64,000 nucleotides of DNA from Lactarius indigo (taxonomy: Eukaryota > Basidiomycota > Agaricomycetes > Russulales > Russulaceae): the NCBI GenBank assembly GCA_025766275.1, contig JAFKAC010000039.1, positions 372,001-436,000 on the forward strand, read 5' to 3'. Of this stretch, positions 11,418 through 24,366 are shown piece by piece (the stretch's first letter is position 1; each line of letters opens with the position of its first letter). Position numbers and translations under genes: made by a program. Below the pieces are notes generated by a model that saw nothing but the letters and a program-made list of their open reading frames with translations, did not search any database and had not been told where the DNA came from.

Positions 11418-14400
11418 GTTGATTGCGAGGAGCTAGTCGAGGATATCAGTGATGTGAGATGAGACAAGGAACACGTTTCGGCTTCCGCTTGTGAACGTGT
11501 GCAATGCCCCAAATCAACAAGCCGATGATAGACGCGTAGTACACATGACTTAGATGACATCGACCGTAGTAAAACAAACTCGCCGCGGCCGGTTCAAACA
11601 TGATCGTTCGGTCAGCGCTCATTAGTGGGTGGTTTGAAGAGCCTCCCCATTACAATAACTCAGTACTCAGTGCCTACAGTTTGTCATAGGCTAAAGAAGG
11701 GGCCAGAAAACATTCGGTGATCCTCATAGTGACAGGGAAAAGCACAAGAGAACGGCAAGAGAGAGCGTCTCCCCCGGGAGACTCCCGGGCCGACTCTGGC
11801 AGCGAGACCCTCAGCCGCGGGCGCGTCCATTCCATCTTCGCCATTCACGATCAAGGACTAGAGTAGAGAGCGTCCCCTCAGCCGCATCGACATAGGCACC
11901 CCTCTGGTCCTCATCGCCCTCCCCCCAACCGATGTGCAAGGTGCAGCGCTCGGCTCCTCGTGGTCTTCGCTGCCCCTCCGCCGGCTGGGTTTGTTTCAAG
12001 GTTTGTCCTTTCCCTGTATGATGTTGAGTTCCCTATCGCCAAAATTACCAATGCCCACACTAGCATATGCATCTGTGGTGATCCATCTAGTCCCAGCCCC
12101 AATGTGAAAGGAAAGACGCTCAGCCTCAAACGCTGGATACGGTGCGGCGTTTTCGATGCGCCCACCGGCCATTGAAATACGCGGCCAGCCGAGATGCTAG
12201 GGGTGTGCGGGAGAGTCATCGTCACCCTGGACAAGGAGCGGAATGGCGTTTTCATAGATACATCTAGGTGAGCTGTGGAGTTTTGTCTATCTCGAGGACG
12301 CCCACCCCCTCATACTGTTCGGTGTTTCCATCGACGATAGAATCATGTGGTCGGTCTGCATCTCTACCATGTTACACCGGTTCCAGGGCCAGAATATGGG
12401 CATTGCAGACCTGGGTCTGGTCCCTTGACAAAAGTTGTTTGTCTCATTTGCCCTTGGCGAAATATCTATGCACTCGCTACCTTTGAGACGAAAGTTCTAT
12501 AGTACGAATGCCGTCTCCTTCCTCTATGTCCGTTCGTCCCTTGTCCTTCCATTCGTAAGGGCTTGATACGCCGGTCGCAGGCTGCCGCCAAGGCGCCTCC
12601 GTGTCGGGAAGTTCCGTGCCCCCGCTCCTGTTCTACGTTACCCTTGCCACATTTCTGATCTGCCGCAATAAGACGAGGCACAACAAAGCCGCAACGGTGC
12701 ATGCGGCATGTGGGAGTGAGCGAGTGTACGATGAGATCGTCGAGCTTGCCAGTGTCTCGTTCGAACTGCAGTGCCGTGGGCTATGTTCTCGCTGTTGCGT
12801 ATCAGGCTCTTCTTCACAACAGTCGACCAGGATGAGAGACGCCACTGTGCGATGGTGACATTTCCGGCGTTTTTGATGGCTCACAACTCTCTACGTTACT
12901 ACAAGCAGTGGCAGACTCACGACTACTGTGACACAGCGTGAATGCGACAAGATGGGGTCGAGGAAGAAAGTTGGAGAAGGCACGGGGTACTGTACTGGCT
13001 TTTCAGTTCGCGGTATCGCAGACGACGTCGCCCGATATGTACCGCCTGACAACGCCACGCAAATTGCTTTTGAGAATCGCCGCCGCAACATTCATCCTGT
13101 CCAAGAGATAAGTCGAAGCCTGTTCTGCGCGGAGTACAATGCAATGGAATGTATATTCGACGTTTCTTCGATCTCTTCTTGAGAGTGTGGCTGAACACCC
13201 AGTACACCCCCTACATCTATTACAATAACGGGAAGCTTTTGGAAAGCAGAGGGGTGGGCAGCCTTTCGGTTGAGCAATGGGTCGCAACGAACTCTCACTC
13301 AGCGAGGCCGGAGAACACTAAATAAAGCATCGTTACATTGAGGGAGCGAGTATGAGAACAAAGAACGTAAGGTGAGACGAAACCCAAAGACCCTTGGGTG
13401 CTGTTAGGACCGGGTGCAGACCAGATGACGGAAGATTCGCACTGTGGCCACGAGACGTGGGGCGGAACGACACCGGAACGACCGCGTCGTCTTGGCGTCA
13501 TCTCGGCACTCCCCGTGCTGAGAGAGTGATGAAACGATGACACCTCACCTGACCTTTGCAATCGGGGCTCTGGCCAGTATCAAAACCTTCTCCACCTGCA
13601 TGAATGACCACGCCCAAAGGAAAAGTGGTTCTTGGCATTCGCCCACGCCATGTATAAATAAGTCTTACGTTTATCGTGACTGGGCTAAAAAAAAAGACTG
13701 TTGGTGTGTCGCGGTCACTCAGGGATTCCGCATTTCAATTCTACGGACCGATAACCCATATTTCACAATAACGAGGCAATGCCGTGTAGGTTGTAAGCGC
13801 ATATGCATAGAGTCCGGTTCAGCCTGAGGAAATCACGGTCGCATCAAGGTCATCTGTCGTGAATACTCCCACACGTCGTTATTTTTCTAATGGATCACAG
13901 TGTTCCCAGAGCACTAACGTTTCGTAGCCTCAACCCGGTGGCTAGACTTAATGTCTCGACCGTCGAGCCCCTTTCGGAGGTGATGCGACAGACTTTGGTG
14001 TTCGGTGGTGCCCGTGATCATACACGGCCTTCGATAACCCCTTGTTGCTCCGCGGTTGTTCCTGCGAGGGACCCAATAACGTTGGGTTTTCACAACCGGC
14101 AGCCGGTGACAGGTAGCTGATCCTGGCTGCAGGCTAGGTACCATCCGCACAGCACAAAGTCATACAGCGCAGTCCATACCAAGGTCTGTACCATATGGAT
14201 CCACGGCCCATCTGGGAAAATGTCTGGAATTGGTCCTTAAAGAAGTCCCACCACCACCTCACGGGTGGTTTACGCTAGAATGGCGCCAGTTTGGAAGGCG
14301 GTTCAAACTTACATATAGGATACATGAAATGCCGCCTGCGCAAATTTGATCCTGTTAATATTTCGCTAGGCCCCAAATATTCAACTGAACAAATTGGTGC

Positions 14401-14456
14401 CAAGACCAAGCTCTCAAAGATAGGGCAACTGATTAAATGATGGCCGCCGTATGTGC
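11418..14456. other. Gene-poor intergenic region
   Basis: Only short overlapping open frames on both strands, none with a recognisable domain, conserved exon pattern or repeat structure. The first ~150 bases are the 5' side of STAND copy B. I see no gene that can be supported. Confidence 0.5.
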
Positions 14457-14721
14457 AAGGCAGCCGTCATGAAGGACCCGGGACCTTTACATAAGCTTTA
14501 AGCACTGAAAATGATTTAACCCTAAAAAAACAAAAACACGAAAGGTTCCACCAAATTAAGATCTGTAAAAAAAAAATCAAATCAACAATATTGGGGTAAC
14601 ACCATTTCCTTCCATTTTTTTTTGTTTTATATTTGGTTTTTGTCATGTGTGAGGGAAGGGATACCAAAACAGAGTGGATTAGTAAAGGTAGTGACAGTGG
14701 GTCCTTCATGGCGGCTGCCTT
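14457..14721. mobile_element. MITE-like inverted-repeat element (265 bp)
   Basis: The ends are 23-bp inverted repeats with one mismatch (14457-14479 and 14699-14721; outer end AAGGCAGCCG). The interior is AT-rich with A and T runs and has no coding capacity. The inner flanks share a further motif (ACCTTTAC and its complement). No clear target-site duplication was found, so the class is undetermined. Confidence 0.65.
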
Positions 14722-17634
14722 AGCTGATGTCTGGCTGGCGCATCCGAGTCCCACCAGCTAACGCACCAAGTCATCGCCATCTGACAGACCAATTTCGACC
14801 TTTCTGTACACTCCAGTCAGGTGGGCTGAAGGTCAAATCCCCGTAGCTATCCTCGTATCGATCACATACTAGAGCACCGTGAGAGTGTAGCAACGTTCAG
14901 TGTATGATGACCAAGCAAAGACGGTTGGGTCAGGAACGCCATTTGTGCTGTAGATTTATGTAATAATGGGGTACTACTACTAGCTCGTGTTGACGGATTT
15001 CGATAAGCCGGATCACATGGCGTGGAAACTGGAGGGACAATGTCACATCACAGACCCATTTAAGAGTAGTTTAGATATTACTCTTGGAGACCGCATGGAC
15101 CAGCGGGCACGGCAGGCGACCTTACTCTCATAAATTCCAAAAATACCTTGAACTGGGCTGTGAATTTGCATTCCGTGCGAGGTCCTTCGAGTCTAGACAA
15201 ATTGACAGGAAAAGTCCGAGTTCGAGTTACGCGAGTTACGAGACATTTGCGACAGGGGCGATGACGTTAATGGAATCAATCAGATAGGCCGCCACTGATG
15301 TCGTTGTCCCTGTACTGTATTCTTCCAAGCCATGGAACAACAAGGTGGAGGCGGCAGGCGGCGTTAGCGTGGTGAGGCGCCAGTTATCGGGGTGACAGGA
15401 GAGAGGCCATCCACGGAGTATGCATGGCATTGTTTCAGGGAGAGATCCTGAAAGCGCCTATGAAAGTGCCTGTTACGCACATCCGGTATACAGTGCCCTC
15501 CTCGCGGAAGAGGCAATAACGGTTTATTGGTCCGTCATATCCGAGCGCCCAGGCCAAATGTAGCTTCTTTTTAGAGAGTTATGAGTCAAAACAACAGAAA
15601 ATCTATGCACTTCACGAGTGATGCATACAGCCAGCATAATACTAACGAGAGCTGTTACTATAGGGGTGTCCGGGCATACGCACTGGATTGGCCATTGATA
15701 GAAAAGACGCTGGCACTGGCGAGGTTGGGAATGGAAACCGTGATTCCGTCAAATAAAGAAGGGCTTGTCAAGGGACTTGGCGGAATGGAGGCTAGATGTA
15801 TTGGTATCTGCAACAGGCCATCCCAGATAGTAGCGAATTTGGGGGGAGAAGCGAGATATGTAGGAAAAGTTGGAGGCAAACCAAGGCACTCCGAGTAAGA
15901 GGACTCCGAATCGATCGAACAAGAAAGATGGGTCCAGACCGGCCTTGAGTCATTTGGAGGAACGGTGTGAATGATCTTGGGAAGAGTGGTCGCCATCGGG
16001 GGAGCAGCGCGTATCCCAATGCACCACCGCAAACGTGCACCAAGTAGAAGCGATGCACTCACACGTATTTACGATTATGGATCCGTGTATGTAACGACAT
16101 GTGACAACGAGACACCGTAACATGAGATTGAGTACCTGAGAGCAAGTACCATAGCATAGTGCGCACCGTGATCGTAAACGTACTGTATCGCATGCGCTGT
16201 TTCTGATTCGGCGCCTGCGTTCCGGGTTAACCATCTAAGTCGGTTCTTGTGTTAGCCGAAATTTGGGTATGTGGATGAGAATTGGGAACGTAACTGAGCT
16301 CGCAACTAAGTAGGACAGTGTGAGTCTCATGGCACAACAGGGGCAAAAAGCAAGCCGGGCCGGTCAGAGAGCAAGGTCTAGCCACAGTAAACGAGAGGAA
16401 TATATCCTTGGGCCGCTCATCCCTGTACCCAGACTCTTCGAGCCTGAGGCTAGGTGCATGCTTGTGTCAACTTTCAGTAACAAGGGGATTTAGGCCTTTC
16501 TTATGTCTCCGAACAACTCAACCAGTTAGGGCATGCCTGGGAAAGAGCACATGATGCGTGAGCACACAAAACCGCAAACATCGGCCAGCTACTCCTCATT
16601 AATAAGCCTCATTGCTCATCGACACCGACACTCTACATGACGGTACGGCTCCGGGAACTACCATCCCACGTTTCTACGGACCCGGCGCAGCGGTCATAGG
16701 AGCGTGTTCTCCATAGCTACAAGTTTCAGCATACAAATGCGGAACACTCGTAAACACCAGGTTCCAGAAAGTCCTTAAATGAACTGCCGGTTGGTGTTCC
16801 TCATTACGCAATGTTGCAGTGAAATAAATGCTATGCTTTCGTTTACTGTAGGCCGTGCATCACGGTACTCCGACGACCCACTCGAAACGGCGAGACAGTC
16901 GGCGTCCCTTCTCCATCCTACGACTAAAGCTAAGAATTAAAAATTCAACTATTGTGAGACGTATCGTCAGTTGGAGTTCCCGAAATCGACCGAGTTGATC
17001 ACGCCGATAGATGAGTTGTTCCACGTTCGTTGCATTTCCCTAGCCCCGAAACGACGTCATAATGCCATCAAGCGCTATTCTAGTCGCGCTTTGCATCCTC
17101 CGAGCCCCTGCAGACATTGTGATACGATCCAATCCTGAAAACCTGATTGGTCAGAATTCCAGGACTGGATTGCAACACATTATAACATGCCCGCGGTGTA
17201 GTTCGTACTGAAGCAGTTTCTGGAAATCCAGGTCTCTGGGGCTCCACATTCGCGTTCAATACGTGGCGGGTGAGCCAATACTAGCTTCTCCACCAAATCG
17301 AGCTTACTCCTCTTGGAACTCCCGGTGTTCGGCTTGGTTCAAGTTGGGATTGCTAACAGACGTCTGATAAGTCCTGGTGCCACGACAGGGTGTCACAGTA
17401 TTTGCTATTCTCGGCACGACCGTGGATCACTCGCTTGGCTACCAGTCGTACAGTTAGGTGCATACTACTATTATGCCCAATCGGATAGACACGCCCGTCC
17501 CTTGCAGTGGTTAAACTGTCGCCAAGCGCGCATGATGGCAAGGTGTCTTGCCCCTTTTGGATCTGAAAGTGACTGGATCAGTACACAACTATCTTTGGTC
17601 AAGCGGGTTAGTCTCATCGCAACCCTGGCTTCTG
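14722..17634. other. Gene-poor region upstream of laccase 1
   Basis: No supported gene. Overlapping open frames at about 15580-16060 on both strands show no recognisable protein. The last part presumably holds the laccase 1 promoter. Confidence 0.45.
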
Positions 17635-17641
17635 TATAAAA
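17635..17641 (+). promoter_or_regulatory. TATA box of laccase 1
   Basis: TATAAAA, 77 bases before the start codon, followed by tgcctcactctg. The same core and the same spacing occur in front of the other two laccases. Confidence 0.75.
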
Positions 17642-17711
17642 TGCCTCACTCTGAGTAAGTCTTACCCCCAGGCTTGTCGGGTTCTCTTCTTCACTGGCAT
17701 CCTTTCTCACA

Positions 17712-20209
17712 ATGTCGCAGCTTCGCTCTCTTGTTTGCCTCCTTGCTGTCCTCTCTGCAGGTGTCTCTGCTTCTATTGGCCCCGGTGCTGTCCTTCCAAT
17801 TGTTAACAAAAAGATCGCCCCCGATGGTTTCCTTCGCCAGTGAGTTCCTTGTAGCCTCCGCCAGAGTGATATTGAACCTAGCGTGTCCGCCGCCCTAGGA
17901 CCACACTCGCGGGGGGTACTCATCCCGGTCCGGTAATCCGAGGACAAAAGGTTTGTTGGTGGGCTCGCAATGACTGGTTCTGATCCGGCGCTCCGCAGGA
18001 TGCTGAATTTAAGATCGATGTTATTGATCTCCTCACCGACAAGACACTGGACTTGGCTACCTCTATCGTGAGATCTCGGCTCCTTCCGAGATGCAGATCG
18101 TAATCTAGACGTATGTTCCTCGCAGCACTGGCACGGCCTTCTCCAGAAGAATTCGAATTACGAGGATGGCGCAGTATCCGTCACGCAGTGCCCTCTCGTT
18201 CCGGCTGAGTCATTTACATACGACTTCAAGGCTTTGAACCAAGCGGTACCTTTCCCTCCTTGTACAATAGGGAGTTGACAAATTCTTATTGACATCGTTG
18301 CAGGGGACGTTTTGGTATCATAGTCATTTCGGTGGCCAGTACTGCGATGGTTTACGCGGGGCTTTTATTGTCGACGACCCAAACGACCCTCAAAAGAGTC
18401 TGTACGATGTTGATAACGGTGAGACATTGATGTCCTAGGACAACCGTTCACACAATTGAGACTCGATTCTACTTCAGACAACACTATCATCTCCATTTCA
18501 GATTGGTACCACTATCTGTCAACGAGTCCTCCAGCAATCCCGTCAGCTCAAAGGCTTTTGCAAAAATTCCGATGCTGACGACCTTTGTAGTGCGTTCAAT
18601 TCGACACTGATCAATGGCAAAGGTCGCTATGTTGGCGGTCCTCAAAATGTACCCCTTGCAGTGGTGTCAGTTACAAAAAACACACGGTAGATATTGATAC
18701 TGTTTACCTGTCTCGGAGTAAAATTGACACACCCTGTCGCATCAGATACCGGTTCCGCCTGATCTCTATGTCTTGCGACCCTAGCTTCGTATTCTCCATC
18801 GATGGTCACCAATTCACTGTGATCGAAGTGGAGGGTACAAACGTTCAACCTCTATTGGTCGACTCGATTGAGCTCTTCGCTGGTATGCGTGACTACCACA
18901 ATTCTTGCCACTTCATTAATCTGTTTCTTGACAGGTCAACGCTATTCCGTTGTTGTAAGCCAATCCTTTTGTCGATTCGTCCGAGAAAGTTTCCCTCACT
19001 CGCATATAGTTCAAGGCTAACCAACCAATTGGCAATTACTGTGAGTGCCTCGCTTGTCATGATCTTTTGTAGTTCGGTCCGACTCAGCCGAACAGGGATC
19101 CGTGCTCTGCCCAAGGTTTCGACTCGGATTTTCGATTTCAGTGACCACACCAATGTAGCCATCCTTCGCTATTCCGGAGCCCCTGTTGTGGATCCATCCA
19201 CGGACCCCAATGTAAACGTCCCTGTGAGCCAGCTGCCGCTCATCGAGACTAACCTCCACGTAAGTTGCTTGTTCCCACCTAATCTTTTAGATTAGACGCT
19301 GATTTGCAGCCATACCTAGCCGCTTGTCGCCACTCCTGTGGTGAGACTTACCCTTCTGGTAACTTGCGCTCCGTTTCTCACTGCGTGATTTAGCCCGGTT
19401 TGCCACAACCTGGAGGCGCGGACATCAATATTAATTTGGATGTCGGATTCGTGAGCACTAGCATTTTGCCTATAACGAGTATGAGATCTCACTCGAGGAT
19501 CAGACCCCTCTTCCCAACGGTTTCCAGTTCAGCATCAATGGTTTCCCATTCGAGCCTCCCACTGTTCCCGTATTGCTCCAAATCTTGAGCGGTGCACAGA
19601 AAGCCTCCGATCTTCTTCCCGCGGGCACCGTTTATGGTCTCGATGCAAACAAGAGTGTCGAAATCACCATTCCTGGTGGTGCTACGGGTGGACCGGTGAG
19701 TGAACAACGAGTAGTGATTGCTGTGATGCCACTATTCTGATGACGCGACCCGGAACAGCACCCGATGCATTTGCACGGGCACGCCTTCTGGGTGGTGCGT
19801 GGTGCTGGGAATTCGTCATACAACTTCGTCGATCCAATAGTTCGCGATGTTGTGAGTATCGGTAATACCGGCGACAATGTCACCATCCGGTTCTTCACGG
19901 ACAATCCCGGCCCGTGGTTCCTCCACTGCCACATTGATTGGCATTTAGCCAAGTTCGTCATATCTCCACCTCTTACAGTATCATGATTCTTATGCTGATG
20001 GGGCGCTCTATTTAGTGGCTTTGCCGTTGTCTTTGCCGAGGATGTCCCCGACACATCGGCAGACTTTGCTGGCAGCATCCCCGGTAAGTTTATTCCCGCG
20101 CCCGCCTGCCAGTGTGCTCCCTGTAACTTATCGCGGCCGGTCTTGTCTAGCTGCCTGGAACAACCTTTGTCCCACTTACAACAAGTGGGCCAACCTCACG
20201 GGGCACTAA
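17712..20209 (+). CDS. Laccase 1 (secreted multicopper oxidase)
   Basis: Oxidises phenols with reduction of oxygen to water; extracellular. Seventeen exons total 1593 nt (530 aa): 17712-17839, 17899-17950, 17999-18067, 18126-18245, 18304-18418, 18478-18541, 18591-18686, 18746-18882, 18935-18954, 19010-19040, 19096-19259, 19320-19340, 19394-19450, 19498-19695, 19759-19952, 20016-20083, 20151-20209. A signal peptide ends near VSA (residue ~20). All four copper motifs are present: [17 protein letters not shown] and HCHIDWHL. The residue ten after the type-1 Cys is Phe, as in high-redox laccases. It is the most divergent of the three genes: lines such as [10 protein letters not shown] and NSNYEDG differ from the other two. 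The boundary at 19498 is the least certain. Confidence 0.93.
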
Positions 20210-21854
20210 TGTCATAATCTATGTCTAAAAATCGTTTCTTAAAGGTTATTTAGTTAGGGATGTCTGATGTTGAAGTATTTGGAATTAAAATCGAACGATT
20301 CGCTTTCTCACATCGGCGCATCGCAAAGTCCGAGTTTGATCACTACGGCACGTGGCGTGGGCGTCACTCTGGACGGCGCCCTGCGATCTCAACTGATCAC
20401 CAATGCGTCAAATGTAGATCATTTCATTTTCTGGTACTGTACTAGCCGTTCTAGGAGCCGTTCCAAGAGCCGATTCACGGCTAACCCAGAAAATGGCTCC
20501 GTCCTGGTCCACTATTAGAACAAGAATCGTTCTCTCAACCCGAGTAACGCACTGCAACTCTGGTGTGCCCGCAAGTGTTTTGAAAAACGACAAGCACCGA
20601 AAAGCCTGTGCGTGCGCACCGCGCCGCCTTAGACTCCAAAGTCTTCTGCTAGTTTACCTATATCTACCACCTGCCCGTGTTGTCCCAGTACAGTCTTTTT
20701 CTCGACCCAAAGGCTCTCCCGGCATATGTGCTCCCAGACTCTCACCAACCATTGCGGATGCCGCCCGTAAGGACGCTGCGGAATGGACATGCACCCCCAT
20801 CGTGCCATGCGGGTCACAGGGAATTTTTACACACCTAGTCTTTGTTTCTCTGCCCAAAGCGCCCGCGACATTCTGGGCCGAGCGTTGATACCTTACCAAG
20901 CACAATACCGCCAAGCCTCTACCAAGTACTGTACCACTCTCCTTAATTCCGAGTTGCCATTCAATTCGTACTGTAACGGTCTGCGAGGAACCATTGGTGG
21001 GACAAGCCTAAGTATGTTATCATTACGTTGTGATCCTTCCTGTGACGACTCTATTGGGCTGCTTACCGCAAACACCACGACTTCCACAATGTATGGGTTG
21101 CTTGGCTGGTCGCTGTATTGTACAACAAGGCACATGAATGATCTGTCGTACACGAGGTCATACATACAGCAGCCCTGAGATGTCTAATGTGTGATTTCGG
21201 CAAAACAGTAACAAACAACAGTAAATTCCGGCTCTGCTCTGGAGTTGAAAGCACAGACTGCAACCGGCCCATCGCTGATTCATCATGCATCTTGGCTTCC
21301 CACGCCAATACTCATCCGCCTCCATCGCAACCGAGTAGTTGCAAAGCGCGAGCGCTCGGGTCCTGCGCGTCTATTACACCGGTCGTAGTGTGCAGTGTAT
21401 CTCTCGCGGTCTACTGATTATCAGCCTGCTGGTGCCCGACTTCACCGAACACAGCTGCGGGATTATTCTTGTGAAAACCGCGCTTTGGAGTGCGGTATCA
21501 TTCCTCTTGCAAACAGAAAAGTGACATGAGAGCATTGTGGTGCCTTGTGGCGCTCAGGCCCCCTGCCCTTGATGTGTTTTATGTACAAAACGACAATGGG
21601 CGTAGCGCTGACGAGATCACCCTACTGTATGTGTTACCATTTTTGGTAGGGGTATTTCCCATCCAGTTCACCGTCATGCTGTTTTCGATGACCAACAATC
21701 ACCAGTGATTACCATATTTGGCATCTCCCATAACCCTCGCCAGGATTCGATCACGCGCCGGATAAGCGGGTCGATTCCCGAGTGCGCGTCTTGCTTGGCA
21801 GCCGGTGTCCCTCGCCGCTCACCTCGCCGTCTTCGATGTTGTCCGACATGACCT
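20210..21854. other. Intergenic between laccases 1 and 2
   Basis: No gene seen. From about 20640 onward it resembles 25800-27040 in order. Shared phrases include agtttacctatatc, tgccattcaattc and gcgtagcgctga. It is therefore the duplicated upstream region of laccases 2 and 3. Confidence 0.55.
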
Positions 21855-21861
21855 TATAAAA
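21855..21861 (+). promoter_or_regulatory. TATA box of laccase 2
   Basis: TATAAAA, 74 bases before the start codon, followed by tgcctcacccc, matching the laccase 1 and 3 core promoters. Confidence 0.75.
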
Positions 21862-21928
21862 TGCCTCACCCCCGGGTTGTTCTCTGCTGTCGTGTCGTTT
21901 TTTTGTCGTTCCTTTCGTTTCTGTTGCG

Positions 21929-24366
21929 ATGTCGCAACTTCGCTCTCTTTTACTGTTCGCTGCTGTCTTTGGAGGTGTCTCCGCTTCCATGCACGCAGGT
22001 GACACTCTCAAGATTGTCAACGACAACATAGCCCCTGATGGCTTTCCTCGCGCGTGAGTTCCCCCGCCGTACCGCCGTCTGGAATCATATTTGACTCAAT
22101 GTCATCGACTGCAGTGTCACTCTCGCGGGGGGTACCTTTCCCGGCCCATTGATTGAGGGAAATAAGGTGAGGTTCCCAAGAGATTGTTTTGTCCATCCAG
22201 TCTTGACATGACACCGGAAAGAATGACGAGTTCTCGATCAAAGTTAAGGATAAACTGACTGACAGGACCATGAACCTGGCGACATCCATTGTGAGGCGTC
22301 CTTCAGGCAGCCTTTGAGGACGTTGAACGAACCTATCAATTCTTCTACAGCATTGGCACGGTCTGTTCCAAAAACACACCAATTACGTGGATGGACCCTC
22401 CTTTGTCACGCAATGTCCTATCATCCCAGATAACAGCTTCCTCTACGATTTCAAGGCTTTGGATCAGGCTGTATGCGCTATATCTTGTTTGCGCTGCGCG
22501 ACTCTGAATGACGTCACCTCAGGGCACGTACTGGTACCACAGTCATTTCAAGACCCAGTACTGCGATGGCCTCCGTGGTCCTTTGGTTATTTATGATCCA
22601 AAAGACCCTCACCGCCATTTGTATGATGTCGACGATGGTAAGATAGCCCACAGGAAAGAATTGTTCACCTAGCTGAGGCTATCTCGCAGAGAGCACAGTC
22701 ATCACCCTCGCGGATTGGTACCACTACCTTTCGACGGAAGCTCCCGCGATCCCGTGAGTCAGAGCCAGTTCTCCAACGCGTTGGTGTTGACATACATTTG
22801 AGTGCGTTCAATTCTACCCTGATTAACGGCAAGGGCCGCTATCTCGGTGGTCCTTCAGTTCCTCTCGCCGTCGTGAACGTGGTGCGAGGCAAACGGTTTG
22901 TGTTCTTTTGACCCTTGGGTATTGTGATTTGACATGTTTTGCAATATCAGTTATCGGTTCCGCGTTGTGTCCATCTCCTGCGACCCCAACTTCGTGTTCT
23001 CCATTGACGGCCACAAACTGACCGTGATCGAGGCAGATGGTATCGAAACCAAGCCGCTGGTCGTTGACTCTCTCCAGATTTTCGCTGGTATGTGATGTCG
23101 AAACAATCTCCAGATTGTGGGTACACTAATGAACGTGTGACCAGGTCAACGCTACTCCGTTGTAGTAAGGCGATTTCCTACACTGTAGCAGGAACGCGTT
23201 CCTTATCTGTTATATTGTAGCTTAATGCCAACCAGCCGGTCGCGAATTACTGTGAGCAAAATTTCTATGTACAAGTGTGGAATTCGAGACTCATTGTCAA
23301 TAGGGATTCGTTCTCTGCCCCCGGACCAGGGCTTCGTCAATTTCACCAATCTGGCCATTCTTCGTTATTCCGGCGCTCCTGATAAGAATCCAAAGGTAGA
23401 TCCTACTGTTCCAGTCGTCAGCACGCTCCCGCTTGTCGAGACGAATCTCCACGTAAGTTGCTTCTTGTAACCTACGTGCCTATATAATGATTTATATCAT
23501 GCGTAGCCACTTGGCTCCTCTCCTGTGGTAAGACTTTCCATGGACCACATGCGCTCTACCTCTCACCGCGTGACCCATTCAGCCTGGCGAGCCATTTCCT
23601 GGAGGCGCAGACATTAATATCAATTTGAACGTCCAGATCGTGAGCTTCACCCCCTCTACTTCTGACACGCAGGGTCTTACAGGGGCACCCAGGACTTTTC
23701 TATCCTCAAGTTCACTGTCAATGATTTTCCCTTCGAGCCCCCTACCGTCCCTGTGCTGCTCCAGATTTTGAGTGGCGCGAAGAGCGCCTCGGAACTTCTT
23801 CCTGCAGGCAGTATCTACGGCCTTGAACGGAACAAGAGCGTCGAGCTCACCATCCCTGGTGGTGCCGTTGGTGGACCTGTGAGTATTTCGTAGGCAGTCT
23901 CCGATGAAGCCCCTGACGGGTCGCCTTACTTGTGCAGCATCCCGTTCACTTGCACGGACATGCCTTCTCCGTGGTCCGTAGCGCCGGCAACTCAACCTAT
24001 AACTTCGTCGATCCCGTAGTCCGCGATGTCGTGAGTATCGGTGGTCCCGGCGATAATGTCACGATCCGGTTCTTCACGGACAACCCTGGCCCGTGGTTCT
24101 TCCACTGCCACATTGACTGGCACTTGGATGCGTTCGTCGTTCTACTTTGTCTTCCCACTTTTCTTGTACTAATGTGGACGATGACAGTGGCTTCGCTGTA
24201 GTCTTTGCTGAGGATGTTCCCGACGTGCCGACCGAGGACATCACAACTTGTGAGTTATTTACCTTTGTTCTTGTTGGTGTAGCTCAGAAATTTGGCTTCG
24301 GCAGCTGCGTGGGGTCAACTCTGTCCCGCATACGATAAGTTCGTCCAAGATGAGGGGCACACTTAA
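21929..24366 (+). CDS. Laccase 2 (secreted multicopper oxidase)
   Basis: Predicted 518 aa from 17 exons: 21929-22053, 22115-22166, 22222-22290, 22351-22470, 22523-22637, 22690-22753, 22803-22895, 22951-23087, 23145-23164, 23221-23251, 23304-23452, 23507-23527, 23583-23639, 23693-23878, 23938-24131, 24188-24249, 24305-24366. Signal peptide [19 protein letters not shown]. Copper ligands are [17 protein letters not shown] and HCHIDWHL, with an axial-position Phe. Exon lengths match laccase 3 almost exactly; exon 1 is one codon shorter. The mature N-terminus ([13 protein letters not shown]) differs from the SIGPGA start of the other two. Several introns are almost identical to those of laccase 3, suggesting recent duplication or gene conversion. 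Confidence 0.93.

Noticed and set aside
21770..21790. tRNA B-box-like ggtcgattccc
   Set aside because: No A box or cloverleaf around it, and it lies in the duplicated laccase upstream region where the homologous site is not conserved.
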